Source: Neurospora intermedia
Taxonomy: Eukaryota; Ascomycota; Sordariomycetes; Sordariales; Sordariaceae
NCBI GenBank assembly: GCA_037102815.1
Contig: BTPP01000008.1
Coordinates: 1,116,001-1,180,000, forward strand
DNA: 64,000 bases
Direction: 5' to 3'
The notes under the pieces are model-generated. The model was not told the origin of the DNA and ran no database searches. It saw only the letters and a program-made list of their open reading frames with translations. Below are positions 34,688 to 47,400 of the stretch, one piece after another. Both the position numbers and the translations under genes were made by a program. Every line of letters begins with the position of its first letter. Position 1 is the first letter of the stretch.

Positions 34688-35139
34688 TTTGGACGTCTCT
34701 GGGTGTGGGGTTCGGCGATGGTCAACTCCAATGCTGCATTCTCTGTATATTAGCAATGCTTTTACAACCACGGCCAGAACTGTTGATGATGAAATCCTAA
34801 TAAATGTGTCAGTGGTTGAGAACGCATTCTGTTTTCACACAAGTCTCAAGGTTCGAGAGAGTGCTGGGTGGCTCACATGAAAAGGGTTAGGGTTGTACCC
34901 GTCATAACTGTACATTATCCCTGTAAACTGTACGTTTGCGCTGGAAATCCGGGCCTGGGCCGTGCCATGAAGGTCGCGGTAGCAAAGTGCCGCCTATCGC
35001 CATTGCCTCTATGATGATTTTTCTTGTTTAATTTGAAACTTCGTCACTTCATCAACCGCCGTTCTCTTACAGCTCTCTTCGTTACACCCCACCGTGCAAT
35101 GTGACCAATGCTGTGTCGCACGCACCTGCGAAACTTGCA
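34688..35139. other. Tandem intergenic region before rad17
   Basis: 452 bp between two plus-strand genes. It holds the 3' end of the questin-oxidase-like gene and the rad17 promoter. No gene seen. Confidence 0.5.
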
Positions 35140-37974
35140 ATGGCGCCGGCTGCAAAGCGACGCAAACGGACCATTGTCGACGACTCTGACGCCGAAGAAG
35201 ACGAGAAGAAGCAGACGAGTCAAAACAATCAAAACACCCTGAATCGCTTCCTCATCGCGTCCCCCGTCGCGAGCAAGTCCGCCAAGCCAGACGATAACGA
35301 CCTCCTAGAAGTAATACCGGAGTCTTCAAGTCCTGTGAGAGTCACTACGAGAACTACACGCGCTTCGACAAGATCTCAACCTCCAGCTGCATCGTCTGTC
35401 ACCCTCCGGAACCGACTGCCAAAAGCTGCTTCCAGAAGCCCAAGCGCAAGCCCGATCAAGTCACGGACGAGGGCACAGAAGAAACTCAAAACTGAGGAAA
35501 CTGGGAGGAATGGGGACCTCAAGGTCCTCTTCTCGAAGCAAACGGAAAGGAGTCAAGCATCTGCGACATCGGGCGTGAGCAGCAAGGATATTAGCGATTT
35601 CCTTGAGGATATCATCAGCGAGTCCGATGACGACATCGCTCTGTCCAAGACGGCAGCATCCAGCTTGGTTGGCCTGCAAGCCCACAGGCGCTTCAAAGAC
35701 AACTCCCAGGGCACCTCCCAAGGGAGCTCGTTGTTCAGTACCCAGACTAGTACGCTAAGTTCAACCACGGGCCAGCGCTTCTTGAAGCCGACAAGACCAG
35801 CTAGGCCAGTGGTTGCCCCACCTCCGCCGACCGATGACGATTCCCGACCGTGGTCCGAACAATTCGCCCCAACAAACCTGGAGGAGCTGGCTGTACACAA
35901 AAGGAAAGTGGGAGATGTGCGAAAATGGCTGGAGGACGTTATTGCTGGCCGGATGAGGCAGCGCCTCCTGGTGCTGAAGGGCGCTGCTGGCACGGGCAAA
36001 ACGACCACTCTGAAACTGCTAGCCGAGGATATGCGATGCGAAGTTCTTGAATGGAGAAATCCAGCAAGTTCATACGGTGTTCCTCAGGGATACCAGTCTG
36101 TGTCTTCGCAGTTCGAAGAGTTCTTGGGAAGAGGCCGGAAGTTTGGACAGCTGGACCTGGAAGGAGACTCACCTCTGCCGGCACTGGCGCCTACCACCAA
36201 CACATCAAATCAGGGCCGAAGGGTAATCCTAATTGAAGAATTTCCCAACACCTTCATGCGATCATCCACCGCCTTGACCAACTTCAGGAACACAATTTAT
36301 GAGTTCTTGGCGGCTAACACCCCAGCACTTACACCCTTTGGGCAGACACTACCCGCGGACTCGATTGTTCCAATAGTAATGGTAATATCTGAGACCTTGC
36401 TTACCACAACGTCTGCTTCCGCCGACAGCTTTACTGCACATCGATTACTAGGTCCCGAGATTTTGCGGCACCCTGGGACAGGTGTCATCGAATTCAATCC
36501 CATTGCGCCATCTCTCCTCGCTAAAGCTTTAGAGCTGGTAGTGAAGAAGGAAGCCCGAAGGTCGGGCCGCCGAATGACCCCTGGACCACTGGTACTCAAA
36601 CGACTTGGAGAGATTGGGGATATCCGAAATGCAATTGCATCGCTAGAGTTCCTTTGCGTTAAGGGCGACGATGACGCCGACTGGGGATCCAAGATTGCTT
36701 TCACGAAGACGAAAAAAGGCTCAAAGGATGCAGCGCTGACCAAGGGTGAGCAAGAAAGCCTTGAGCTAATATCTCAGCGAGAGGCAACCCTGGGTATCTT
36801 CCACGCGGTTGGAAAAGTCGTATACAACAAAAGGGCTGAAAAGCCGTTTCCCTTGGGGTCTGAAGAAGCAAAAGCGGAGACATTACCAGGCTACCTGTCA
36901 CACTTGTCCAGGCCGAAGAAATCCGAAGTTGCTGTTGACACGCTAATCGACGAACTGGGTACTGACACCCAGACCTTCATTGCGGCCTTACACGAAAATT
37001 ACGCCCTGTCGTGCGAGAGTAGTTCTATCGATCCCAATTCTTCCTTAGATTACATGAATGGATGTCTCGACTACCTGTCCGAAGCCGACCTTCTCTGTCC
37101 CTCCTGGGACATTTTTTTTGGCGGAAAGGGAGCATTCGCCGGCGGAAATTACGGCGGTAAGGACTCGGGTAGCCATATACTCCGGCAGGATGAAATGGCA
37201 TTCCAGGTCGCCGTTCGCGGCCTATTGTTCTCCTTGCCGTCGCCTGTTAAACGGCAGACGCACCCAACGTCAGGTCGTGGGGGAGGAGACGCATTCAAAA
37301 TGTTCTACCCGGCTTATCTCAAGCTGTGGAGGGCCAAGGAGGAATTGGAAGGTTGTGTGGATATGTGGGCTACCAAGATGCTGAAGGGCGAGGACGGCAT
37401 GACATTATCGCATAGCGGCGGCACAACTATGAATTTGACCAGCGGTGCATCGGCGTTCCAAAGGCCATCCTCGACAGCGAACCCGAACGTCAACAGCGTA
37501 AGAGATTGGGCTAGCACACAAAGACCCCAGCCAGCCAGGCAAGCGCCGACCATCGCGTCAAGTAGTTCCGCGCCCCCTCTCCTCTCGCTCGGCTCCGCCG
37601 CTCGACAAGAAATGGTCCTCGAGCGTCTCCCTTACATGGCACACATTGCCCGCGGTCGACGCTGCTCGTTCGGTTCCATGCGTATCCGGGACCTAGACAA
37701 GATCGTGTCCTTCCATGGCATTGGACCTCCCGCAACCGAGGATTTGGACGAAGACGAAGCTGTAGGAGCGGAGGAAGCAGGGGTGACTGAGAGTTGGACT
37801 ACGGATAAACCTGTGGAGGAAGCGATGATCCCCGGGCGGGACAAGAGAGGGCTAGGTGCGATCCTCAGCCGGGCTACTGCCAGTAGGGTGCATGGTAATG
37901 GACAGGGACAGGAGGCGACGGAGCTGGGTGGGATTCAGAGCTTGGTGCTGAGTGATGATGACATCGAGGATTGA
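35140..37974 (+). CDS. rad17: Checkpoint clamp loader subunit Rad17 (Rad24 in budding yeast)
   Basis: A single exon of 944 codons starts at the ATG 35140; the frame opens 13 codons earlier at a GTG. The basic N-terminus (AAKRRKRTIVDD) is a likely nuclear signal, followed by about 230 Ser-rich residues. The AAA+ core begins at PWSEQFAPTNLEELAVHKRKV, the Rad17 equivalent of the RFC box, with Walker A GAAGTGKT at 281-288 and a Walker B-like RRVILIEEFPN. The pattern LIEEFPN instead of DEAD is characteristic of Rad17. With Rfc2-5 it loads the 9-1-1 clamp at damaged DNA and activates the ATR pathway. The C-terminal 130 residues are acidic. Length is larger than human RAD17 (about 680) because of low-complexity ends, usual for fungi. 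Confidence 0.93.
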   Translation: MAPAAKRRKRTIVDDSDAEEDEKKQTSQNNQNTLNRFLIASPVASKSAKPDDNDLLEVIPESSSPVRVTTRTTRASTRSQPPAASSVTLRNRLPKAASRSPSASPIKSRTRAQKKLKTEETGRNGDLKVLFSKQTERSQASATSGVSSKDISDFLEDIISESDDDIALSKTAASSLVGLQAHRRFKDNSQGTSQGSSLFSTQTSTLSSTTGQRFLKPTRPARPVVAPPPPTDDDSRPWSEQFAPTNLEELAVHKRKVGDVRKWLEDVIAGRMRQRLLVLKGAAGTGKTTTLKLLAEDMRCEVLEWRNPASSYGVPQGYQSVSSQFEEFLGRGRKFGQLDLEGDSPLPALAPTTNTSNQGRRVILIEEFPNTFMRSSTALTNFRNTIYEFLAANTPALTPFGQTLPADSIVPIVMVISETLLTTTSASADSFTAHRLLGPEILRHPGTGVIEFNPIAPSLLAKALELVVKKEARRSGRRMTPGPLVLKRLGEIGDIRNAIASLEFLCVKGDDDADWGSKIAFTKTKKGSKDAALTKGEQESLELISQREATLGIFHAVGKVVYNKRAEKPFPLGSEEAKAETLPGYLSHLSRPKKSEVAVDTLIDELGTDTQTFIAALHENYALSCESSSIDPNSSLDYMNGCLDYLSEADLLCPSWDIFFGGKGAFAGGNYGGKDSGSHILRQDEMAFQVAVRGLLFSLPSPVKRQTHPTSGRGGGDAFKMFYPAYLKLWRAKEELEGCVDMWATKMLKGEDGMTLSHSGGTTMNLTSGASAFQRPSSTANPNVNSVRDWASTQRPQPARQAPTIASSSSAPPLLSLGSAARQEMVLERLPYMAHIARGRRCSFGSMRIRDLDKIVSFHGIGPPATEDLDEDEAVGAEEAGVTESWTTDKPVEEAMIPGRDKRGLGAILSRATASRVHGNGQGQEATELGGIQSLVLSDDDIED

Positions 37975-39650
37975 TTGATGGGCGGGCATGGCCGTTACTC
38001 GCGACCAAGAGTTCAAGGGTACATTAGGCTTCAATGTACTTAGGACGTTATACGTGACTGAACGGGATCTAGAATCAAGAATTTTGGCAGAGATGGTACT
38101 ACACGGGAATAGATGACAATGAGAAGACCACGTCCAGTAAACCATATTCCGAGTATGATGTGCAGGGTACTGTAAAATTGTGTCCGTTTCGATTCGATAA
38201 ATCTTGCTAAACAGGGAAAAAGCAGTCCACGATGCTGAAGTACGAGAACAGTACCTTACAATGATAGAGGAGAGCCTGGATGGTAAGACAACAAACAACT
38301 ATCTTTTCACAGATCCGTAAATTGTATTTTCAGGTCAGTTATCCCAGTACCACATTTCTTTGACCACTCCAACAATAATAGATCTTGAAACTTCAGCACC
38401 AATTGTCATATTTTGGATCACATCACTGCAATTGGAACTCCAAGCGGTGCACGAGCCATACAAGGTGAACGATTGCACCTCGTGGTTGTTGTGGTTGTGG
38501 TGGCAACAGTTGTGGTGGCAACATTGGGCTGGTGGTGGTTTCTGACTACAAGGTACATAAGTCAATTGTCAAAGGCTAAACTGCTGGAGTGGGCCTGCTC
38601 ATACGAACTCATCTCCTGCCTTTTACCGGATGTGACCGTGAGTTGGCCCAAAATACTCCAATACCCTAATCTTTGGAACCCCTCTGGACATCCAGAATTC
38701 GAACCATATTTTTGTCAACTTTTTGCTCTTTTTTTGTTATTGTTTCCGGACTGGGAACATGCTGCTACGACTCGGAAGTTATTTAGACTTTTTTTTGGCA
38801 TCTGTTTTACTCTTCTTAATGACTGTTGACGACGTTGCGACAGTCTGTTTTTCTTTTTTCACAAAGTTGGTAAGCGGTACAGGGCAGTTTTTTTGCTTGC
38901 GCCCAGCGTCGCTATCGCGCGATATCGCTGCCGCGGCGCACCGACTGCCCCGTGTGTTCAGGTTGTTGTTGATACCCGCCCGCAGTGCCGATGTCTACCA
39001 CCAATATCTCATTCTCGCTTGTGCTTAAACTGTAATTTTCAATCGGGCGCGCAATTGAGTGCGAACCACGGCGCCAAGTTCCAAGCAGATGCGCGGCAGC
39101 CAGGTACACTGCAAATCACCTATCTGACTGAAGCAGAAAACAGAATTTCTTCTTCAACTTCCTTGTGAATCTTTCTCTGATGAAACCTTCCCCGACGGCG
39201 TGGGAGGAAATTACCAAGGGATGCTAGCGGCAACAGCGGACAAACATTGAGACGGGCTGAGTGCCCGGACGGGTCGGTCGGAGTCGGGAGCAGTTGGGAC
39301 TTGGTCGAAGGGTGAAGAAACCAACAACAGCATTCGTCGCGGTCGGCCAACACCAACAAACGAGACACAGTATCCCGCCTAGAGATGCTGTTTGCAATCC
39401 ATGTCACTATATGTATTCCTTATCGTCTTCAATCCTCTGAACGTCTCGCTGTCTCGATGGTGGCATTCAGCCAGAATTAATTACAGGTTTCCGCGAATAG
39501 CTCTGGCACAGCAACGATATGCATGGGATCGATAGCTACCGTGCGCCGCGGTGAGAGTCAGTCAGTCTGCAACGCATATATCACATTTTCCGTCTGTTGT
39601 CAGTTTCCAGGTTAGGCAGTTGTGATTGCAACTTCTGCTTGTGATGGAAG

Positions 39651-39674
39651 GGATGGATGGATGGATGGATGGAT
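39651..39674. repeat. (GGAT)6 microsatellite
   Basis: Six uninterrupted GGAT units in intergenic DNA. Confidence 0.9.
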
Positions 39675-40526
39675 GCCCGATCACAACGCCAACTGGATCC
39701 GCTCCGATGGGTGCCGGTGCCCGCACCCGACATGCGGAAAATGGGGACCCACTTTTTGCCCGTTGTAAGTCGGCCGGCTGGGTCGGATCGGGCGGGCAAG
39801 GTTAAAAGCAGTCGGGCACCTAGTATGATGCGGGTGAACAGTGAATACTTTGTGGGCATTGCTATGTACAACACGGGAGACAGGTTGAATACGTCTTGGT
39901 AGGACTATGAATCATGGATGATAAGTCCTCTTGATCTGGAAACTGACAGCTCACGCAACAGAGATATTTTGTTTCCAAATAAAATCCCTTTCCTTGTCAG
40001 CCAAAACTGGATTTACATTCTTTCTTTCTTTTTTTTTGTTTTTGGCCCGACACTTCTTGCATGACCAAGGGAAGAAAAAATAATTCTTTGCATTGTTGTT
40101 TAAGTCATTAAAGCGTCATCCCCTCGCTTTACCTTGTTTCACTTGTGAACATCGATTTCGCTCTGCGCTCATCACTACAAGGGTGAGGTGTGGTTCACAG
40201 TAAGAGTGTTCAATTACCTAGAAATGGAGGCAAAGCATGGTGTCCTTTTCATGTGCTGACCACCTGGAACGAGCAAGGTTGGAAACATGGCAACCCGACA
40301 GTTGCATAGACGGAGAAGCATTGGGTCACGGAGGGGCTGGGATAATGCTTTTCCATGTCGTGCCAGATGCAGAAATAACAAAGAGTGTCCCAAGAAACCT
40401 CATGCAACCAGTCAAGCGAGAGAAGTAACAAGGGGAAACTGAAAAAAAAATCGAAAAGCCCAGATGCAAAGAAGACATGTTGGAACTAGGGAGAGAGAGG
40501 TGGTCAGTTGGCCTTGTCTTACATCT

Positions 40527-40771
40527 GATTGGTTGTAACCCGCAGGGCCTCCCCAATCTGGGTTTCCTGATGGCCCGAATTCGCTTCTCATTGCATAGCT
40601 TCGGGTCCCAGCCAGTTTATCTTCGATATCGATTAAGCCATAGAATACATATGGTATACCGCTAACTTTATACTGATGAGGAACATCAATCGTAAAAGGC
40701 TCATCGGATAACTCCAAGTTAGTCACTCCTCTTCTTGGTGTAATCAGAAGGCGGAAATCTGGACTCTTCAT
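40527..40771 (-). CDS. Candidate exon of an unknown small protein (doubtful)
   Basis: From the ATG at 40769-40771 about 80 codons read like a folded protein (for example FTIDVPHQYKVSGIPYVFYG and GPSGNPDWGGPAGYNQSD). They stop at a GTAAGA that could be a splice donor; the frame itself remains open to 40412 but the later residues look non-coding. No family recognised, no acceptor exon confirmed. Confidence 0.25.
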
Positions 40772-40821
40772 GATCGTAATGTGTTGAGCGCAAATATCAT
40801 TATCAGCTGACCAAGCTCACA

Positions 40822-41004
40822 ATGTCCGAGATATACAGACATCTTCTCTGGATACTGCCAACAGTAACGATAGTTATCTCATTATCGTCGCTGGTGATTC
40901 GGCAAGCTAATGAAGACGATCAGCCCCAGGATTGCGGTGCTGTTGGACAAATCAGCTTTCGGGGATTCGAGGAGTCGTTCACGCTGAGCCAATGGATAAG
41001 TGTT
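40822..41004 (+). CDS. Candidate short secreted or membrane peptide (doubtful)
   Basis: A 60-codon ATG frame with a hydrophobic N-terminal segment (LLWILPTVTIVISLSSLVI) followed by an acidic, single-Cys tail. Its ATG is 50 bp from that of the divergent candidate at 40771. Too short to call without transcripts. Confidence 0.2.
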
Positions 41005-44000
41005 TAAGCGACAGGGTAGGTAAGTATGGATAACACGGCGGGGCTGTGCGGCCTAAAGGTCGGCTGCCAGGACGTGTGTGGACTTGTTTCCGGGATCAAC
41101 GATCTATCTGTCTCTGGTCAGCTAGCCCATGAGGTGGTGAACTCTAGGGGGTCTGACGATGAGTAACGGGCACTTTTTCCGAAGGTCGCATGGCTTTAAC
41201 GATCAGTCACTGCTTCGCGGTTGAACAACGCAGCGCGTTCTCGGAGCTGGAGAATCGTTAGTGTGCTGCGAGAATTTCTGGTACGTAGTGTACAGGAAGC
41301 TCCCAGGCCACGATCTTCATCCCGCACACCAACCAACCTTTGACGAACTTTGCGAGTCGAGTTGACGCCCCACCGCAGATTTCCCTGTGAAACTGCTCGC
41401 AACGCAGGTATTGTTATCATGGTGCTGCCCGAATTTACGCCACATGGTGTAATGACATGACACAGTTGCTCGCTTCCTCCCTCGCCACAAGTTCCAAGAC
41501 TTGGTTTGCCTCTGAGTGTATGCTGTTCTTTGCTGCTGTGAGACGGATCATAAGCTCCAGATCCAGAGTTAGTGGATGTGTGAGACTGCGAGCAAGCAGC
41601 AACAGACTGGGCAGGCCAGGTGCTTTTCTTTGCGTTTCCTGATGCGCCTCTCGCTGGTTCGTTACGGCACACATTTTCATAACCATATACTAGTGGTGCC
41701 ACCACAAACAAGCAATGCTGGGGGGCCCGCGCTAAGCGGTTGCAGGCTCGTGTGATTTTCAGGTTTGGTGATGGTTAAGCAGAGGCGTTGACGGTCCAGA
41801 GTGCTGCTTTGCAACAAATACCGATACGCGTAGCAGGGTCACCCGGCAATCGAGGTGGGTCAGCGCCGAGATAAAGTGTTAGGGAAGCTGCAAAGGTACC
41901 TCTAGGTACGGTAGTCAGTGATCAGAACTTGCATCATAATATGAAGTAGTTCAGGGACTCAAACGTAAACACACGAGGCGGAGCTACCGAACTTATTTGC
42001 AGTCGGAAGAGAGGAGGACAACGAGAGGCGGGGAGTATTTATATCGGGGAGCTGTTTGGTCGGGTCCGAAAGCGCTACCTGGCGGGGGGTTGCTGCGATG
42101 CGCTCCCTCCCGTCGCTGCTGAGGGCCCGGACCACTGCGTGCCCTGTTTGCCGTATGGTAGTGTCTGTCTCTTCGAGCCAGACGGGAGCTGCCTGCCTTC
42201 TTCCACCACATGTTACAGAATGGCAGAAATAGCTCATAAGGTATTCACCTTTACACCTGCTGGTGCGCGCGCAGTGCGTTCCGTGGGTGGTGATACAACT
42301 TGTGCTCACTCATCGTGGTAAATTACAACGAAAGGACAAAGGAAGATGTGGGCGATGGCTTGCGCTCGGTCGCCGGAAACACAGTCTTGCCTGTTCGCAT
42401 CCCCACTCTCAGTCAGCAGCTCAGTGAGACGAGCTTCCAGCGCGGTGGCTTGAACTTGCGCCGTCAATTAGGTGGTACCACGACATGCAGTGAAGTGAAC
42501 CGCAAGTGGTCCTCATCCGAAAGCAAGTTAGTAGCAAACTGAGAACACGGAATACCTAGGTACTAATCTGCAAGAGTCTCTTAACACAGCAAGGCAGCGG
42601 TGGAATGATTGAAATGTCGAAAATGAGAAGAAGCGCAAGTGACCTTGGTTGGGCATTGATTGAGACGCTTGACGTTCCCTGACTCTCCCAAGACGTGTAC
42701 TCGTCACAGACCGATTCACTGCCCTGTCCTGGTCCACTGCTTGAGCCGACCCCGCCGCCAAGTTCCAACAGCACATCCCCGTTCACAAAGAAGTCAGGCA
42801 TGTACGCCGAGGTCGAAATGGTGGTTGGAAGTCAGTAACAAAGACAACAAAACTCTGGGAGAACAAACGGCTCGGGGGCTCTCTCGCCAGAACAGCTGCA
42901 GTTGTGTTTTGCCTTTGGATACGTTCCTCTCATTACGAGCTCCCATTCCGCAAGAGTTACATGACTCTACGTGGGCGTTGCAAGGCTTGAATGGTGGAGT
43001 AAGTGGTGGTTGGGTTTGCATGGTTAACAACTGTTTGGACTGTATCACCAACCCTGGTATCAAACCCACCGTCCCCAGCTATCAAGGCTCGGAACGAAAA
43101 AGGTTGCTTCCAGAGTTCCAGCTGCCTCTATGCTCAATTCAATGAGTGGACGCGGATTCGTGGAGGCAGTTGGAGATAGGTAGCCAGTAGCCTACCTACA
43201 TCCATGTAACTGATGCCACTCCTGTCCGCTTCCGCTTCATGCTGCCAATGTTTCCAAAAACGAATTGATGACATGATTTTACGGGATTTTTGGTGCTCTT
43301 GTGACGCTGGGACAAGACGACCCATTGCTCTGCCCACCTCCGCCCCGGTCCCGCCGCTCCCTGGCTTTTCCCATGGCTGATACAAAACCAACAGTATTCC
43401 CACATCCCCCAACGGCCTTGTGCTTGTTTCCTTTCGATCTCTCTTCGCTTCCCTTTCCTATCGATCCGCGGCTTGATGCCCGCCGCCCTACCCCTACTAC
43501 TGCTCGTCTGCTCCGGCCTACTCGAACCCGACAACAATCAAACAGCCTCAGCTTCAAGGGCACCCAAGTCTACCTCTACCCGCCGAATCCGCTTTCCCCT
43601 CAAACGCACGGCGTTCTCCTTGTTTGGTCCGGCCGCCTACCTTGGATGAAAAGGGCTCATCACAACGGCGGTAAAGAACACCTCTTTCATCGGAGGGCCT
43701 AGGACAACTGGTAGTGATAAGAGACGGGTTTAGAAGGCGCCATCTTAGTCGAGCCGGCAAAGCAATCGTGGAAAGTCAGAAAGGCGGGACTGCAATTTCG
43801 AATATTTTCGGACTCTGCAGAAGCCTCTCTTCATCTCGGTGAACCGCGACATCTGTGAGCTTTTTCCAACCACGTCGAGGACTCAAGTGTTCGCCATTCA
43901 CTCGTAACGTACCTGGCTGTGGTGGGCAAAGTTGAGCTTATACTGCAGATCGATCAATAATTCTCCCGTGGATATTCATGCTTCCGAACCAACATTGAGT

Positions 44001-44428
44001 CCTGGGCGAACACCTGCTGATTGTTGCAAGACTTGCTACCCCGTTGCGATACGACGATTTCACCCTCACATGGGATTAGGGCAAATACACTTTGGCTCCA
44101 ATTCTATCTAGATGTGCCTCGTTTTCATTCCACTAGTCAACAGTCTTTCTACTTTCTGCCTGTGCCACTTGGGACTGTGAAGGGCAAACAACAAACGAAA
44201 ACAAAGACCTCGATCTCTTTATTTGATACTTGATCCCGCCCAACACATCTGGTTATTTCGAAGCAGATACCGGGAGACCTTTAAAGGGGCCTTTTTGAGA
44301 AGAGCAAGGTTCATGGTTGACGCCGCTGCAGCAGTCCGTTGAGAATCCGTCGGGCTCAATCTAGGCTTTCTAAGTCTCATTTGCTGTGATCAATCGCTCC
44401 GAGCTGCTCTTTGAGTCAGCGTGCGACT

Positions 44429-47400
44429 ATGGACGAAATGGATTACACGATGCAAGCTTCTGTTCATCCTGTCCCGCTTCCCGGCTGGTGGGTAAATGGT
44501 CCGCAAATCCGTGGGCAAGGTCGTTGCCCATACAGAAGTGGACCGATGGAAGGCGCAGCAAGTGGAACGCAAACGGGAGATTCTGAAGGTGGAAGTCTTG
44601 TTGGGACAACAGAAGGAGCCGGAGGATCTGGAGGGTCACAACCAAACCACGGGCAGTCATCAACAACAACATCCAACCGCCATCTACAGTCGACCCTGCC
44701 TCACCCGCCGCCACACCTACCGCCCGCGTCAACATTACACCACTCATTCTTCCTTCACGCGGGTTATTCTGACAACTCTCTCCCACTTCCACAACAGCAA
44801 AACTATTATTTTCTCCCTCCCATTCAGATACAGCAGATTCCTGGATCCCATGGGCCCACGCCGCCATCATTTCCCAGACATCCCTCAGACCCTTCTCCGC
44901 CTACGTCCCACTCGGCGAATCGAGGGTACGATCCTGTTCACGCTGCCAGCAATAGCAACCACGCCATGAACAACCAAAACAGAACCAGTCAAGAGTCTGG
45001 TCAGGGTAATAGTGGAAACGCCGGCAACAACATGAACAATCCGGGTGGCAATCGGCAAGACAGCCATCCATCTACTGGCCATGCTCATCACTACGGAGGC
45101 AACGGCACCAACAGTAACAACAACAGCAACAACAATGCCAATAATGGCAACGTCACGGCCCCGACCACGGGCGTCAGCGCCTCGAGTGTCAGTGCCGGAA
45201 ACACGGTCACGTCCGGTACCGGTACTAACACGTGGTTCCCAGCACAGTCCACGACGGCATCTTGGCCTCTCCCTTCCCTCGCTTTCCAGGTACAGCCTTC
45301 GGTTCCCTATTTTCCTCCGCCGGGCTCCATGGCAGAGCTGTACGGCATGAATGGTGGTTCCTCAGGAAATTCGGGTAGAGGGCCGGGGGCGCAACCAGCT
45401 GCGAACCCCGTCTCCAGTGCAGATGCAGACACGCTTATAGGCAACACAGAAAGTCAAGGTGGCTCATCTGCTGCAACTGCTGCAACCGCCACCCCGCGGG
45501 TTGGTGGCTTAGACTCGGGACCGATACAGGCTGGCTGGACGCCTCAACAGGGACCGAGCCGTTCTGCATTCCCACCAGTGCCACCACCACCACCACCACC
45601 ACCCGGTCTGTCGTCCATAGAAGCAGGCTACCTCGACAGGTTTACAAGCTCGCATAATCACCCGACCTTCACCAACATCAATCCTCTCGGCCAGGTACTG
45701 CCAGACCCAGGCCATTGGGGTTCTCGTCACACAAGCCACGCAACTAGTGTCAACAACCCCAATCAGCATCACACGAATGGGCCCCCGCCTGGTCATCGTC
45801 GCCAACCTTCGCATCAATCTAGTCAACCGGTACTCCCAGCTACTGCGACCTCGTCAGCAGGTAGTCATATCAGGCTTCCCGCACCCGATCCTCGCTCAAG
45901 GCTCGCTCCATATCGTCCCTCGAGCATGTCAATTCCAACCGAAGGCGGCAACGACTTGTTCCATGCCCTTCAGCTTCCCCAGGGCCCCCCAACCCCCCCG
46001 GGCCCCCAGGCCTCGGCATCGAGCGCTGACGGACCGTCTCGCCAACGATCAGGCTCCGGGCTGACGAACACAGCTGCACCACTTCCCGACAATCAGTCCC
46101 GCACTGGCTCCGCAACCACCTCTGCGTCTGCTCCCACTTCGGTGTCCGTGTCCAATACGGGACCTCCATTTGTTGGACACTCGACTTCGTTCTCCCGTGG
46201 GCCTGCCTATCCCGAGATGCGAACAGAGATGCGAACAGAGATGCGAACACAGATGCGAACAGAGATGCGAGATTTTATGGTGCGAGCCCTTCATCGCTCC
46301 GACAGCCACAGTGACGACGATATGGATTTTCCAGACGAGATACCGACGCGCCGACTAGTCGATGAGGAAAGAGCAGCCCAGTTACTCAGGGCACGGCAGG
46401 TCGCTCGCGGACAAAGCACCAAGAAGGTGGCGTCGCGAAAGGCGATAGAAAGTCTTGAACCTGTCAATGTTGCGGACTTGCCTGAAACGGATCGGAGTAA
46501 GTTGCCATCTTATCTTTGTGTCGCAGAAATACATCGAGTCTAACTTGGCAGTGTGCGATATTTGCTACAACGATTACGGTACTGAGAGCCCGGAGGGCAT
46601 TGCAGAGCAACCGTTGCGACTTCCCATATGCAAACATATATTCGGCGAACATTGCATTAAAAAGTGGCTTCAGGATTCGAATAGCTGTCCTTACTGTCGA
46701 TCTGAGCTTCCTACACAGCAAGTATACACTCAGGCTAATGCCCAGTCCATCAGAGAGTTCTTAGACAGTGGGCACTTCAGGCGTCATGGGAGTAGAACGT
46801 AAGCTTTGCCCTCCAGTCTTTCAACCTTTTGCTCTGACACGTTTACAGGCAGCACGAGTTACTTCGTCAAATGGCCCAATTCAATGAGAGGTATAGTGGC
46901 CCCAGGGCGTGGCAAGCAGCGGATGGACGATCGCCTTCTTCGGAAAATACAGGCAACACGAGACGAGGGCCCAGACACGGCAGCTTGCACCAGCGACAGT
47001 CATCATCGGGAACGTCTGCACAAAGCAGCCAACGCCCACCACGTGAAAGGGTCAGTCTCATTTCCCCCTCTCCTCGCTGGTAGATTCTGTATCTGCTCTC
47101 CTGTGAAAAGCTGGAAGTCGGACTACTGACAACCTTCTTCCGCGATCTAGCCTGCCTCTGATGGTGACAATGCCTACAGAAGTGCCGACACGAGCCAGAT
47201 GTCCTCCACTCCCCAACAGCCACCAGCGCCATCATACACATCCGAACCAGCACCTCCATGGATGCAGGATTTTGCCTTTGAGCCCTCAAATCGCGACCCT
47301 GTTTTCCCTGATCAGATCCCCGGCACGAGGGGCCCCGCACAAGGGCAGCCGTCCATTCTTGCACAGCGTGATCAGCCTTTTGCGTCCACATATTCCGGTG

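Larger units (their letters stand above)
37975..44428. other. 6.4-kb gene-poor region between rad17 and the RING gene
   Basis: It contains simple repeats, a TACCTAGGTA palindrome (42553-42562) and two small divergent frames near 40.8 kb listed separately. Many frames of 60-170 codons exist but look like noise. The last 1-2 kb may be a long 5' leader and promoter of the RING gene. Unannotated non-coding transcripts are possible but not visible in sequence. Confidence 0.5.

Noticed and set aside
38670-38710. B-box-like sequence on the minus strand (GGTTCGAATTC)
   Set aside because: No A box, acceptor pairing or T run at the right distance.
41196-43702. Several frames of 100-170 codons on both strands
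   Set aside because: Composition follows local base bias, strands overlap each other and no domain, signal peptide or splice structure supports any of them.
44496-44969. 157-codon frame overlapping the start of the RING gene, with a coiled-coil-like beginning
   Set aside because: It cannot be joined to the RING exon in frame without unsupported splicing, and becomes Arg/His-rich noise after about 50 codons. I keep it only as a doubt about the RING gene start.
46497-46526. 30-nt intron in the RING gene using the first AG
   Set aside because: Too short for a spliceosomal intron and it leaves a stop codon; the AG at 46551 gives a 55-nt intron with a CTAAC branch site and restores the RING frame.
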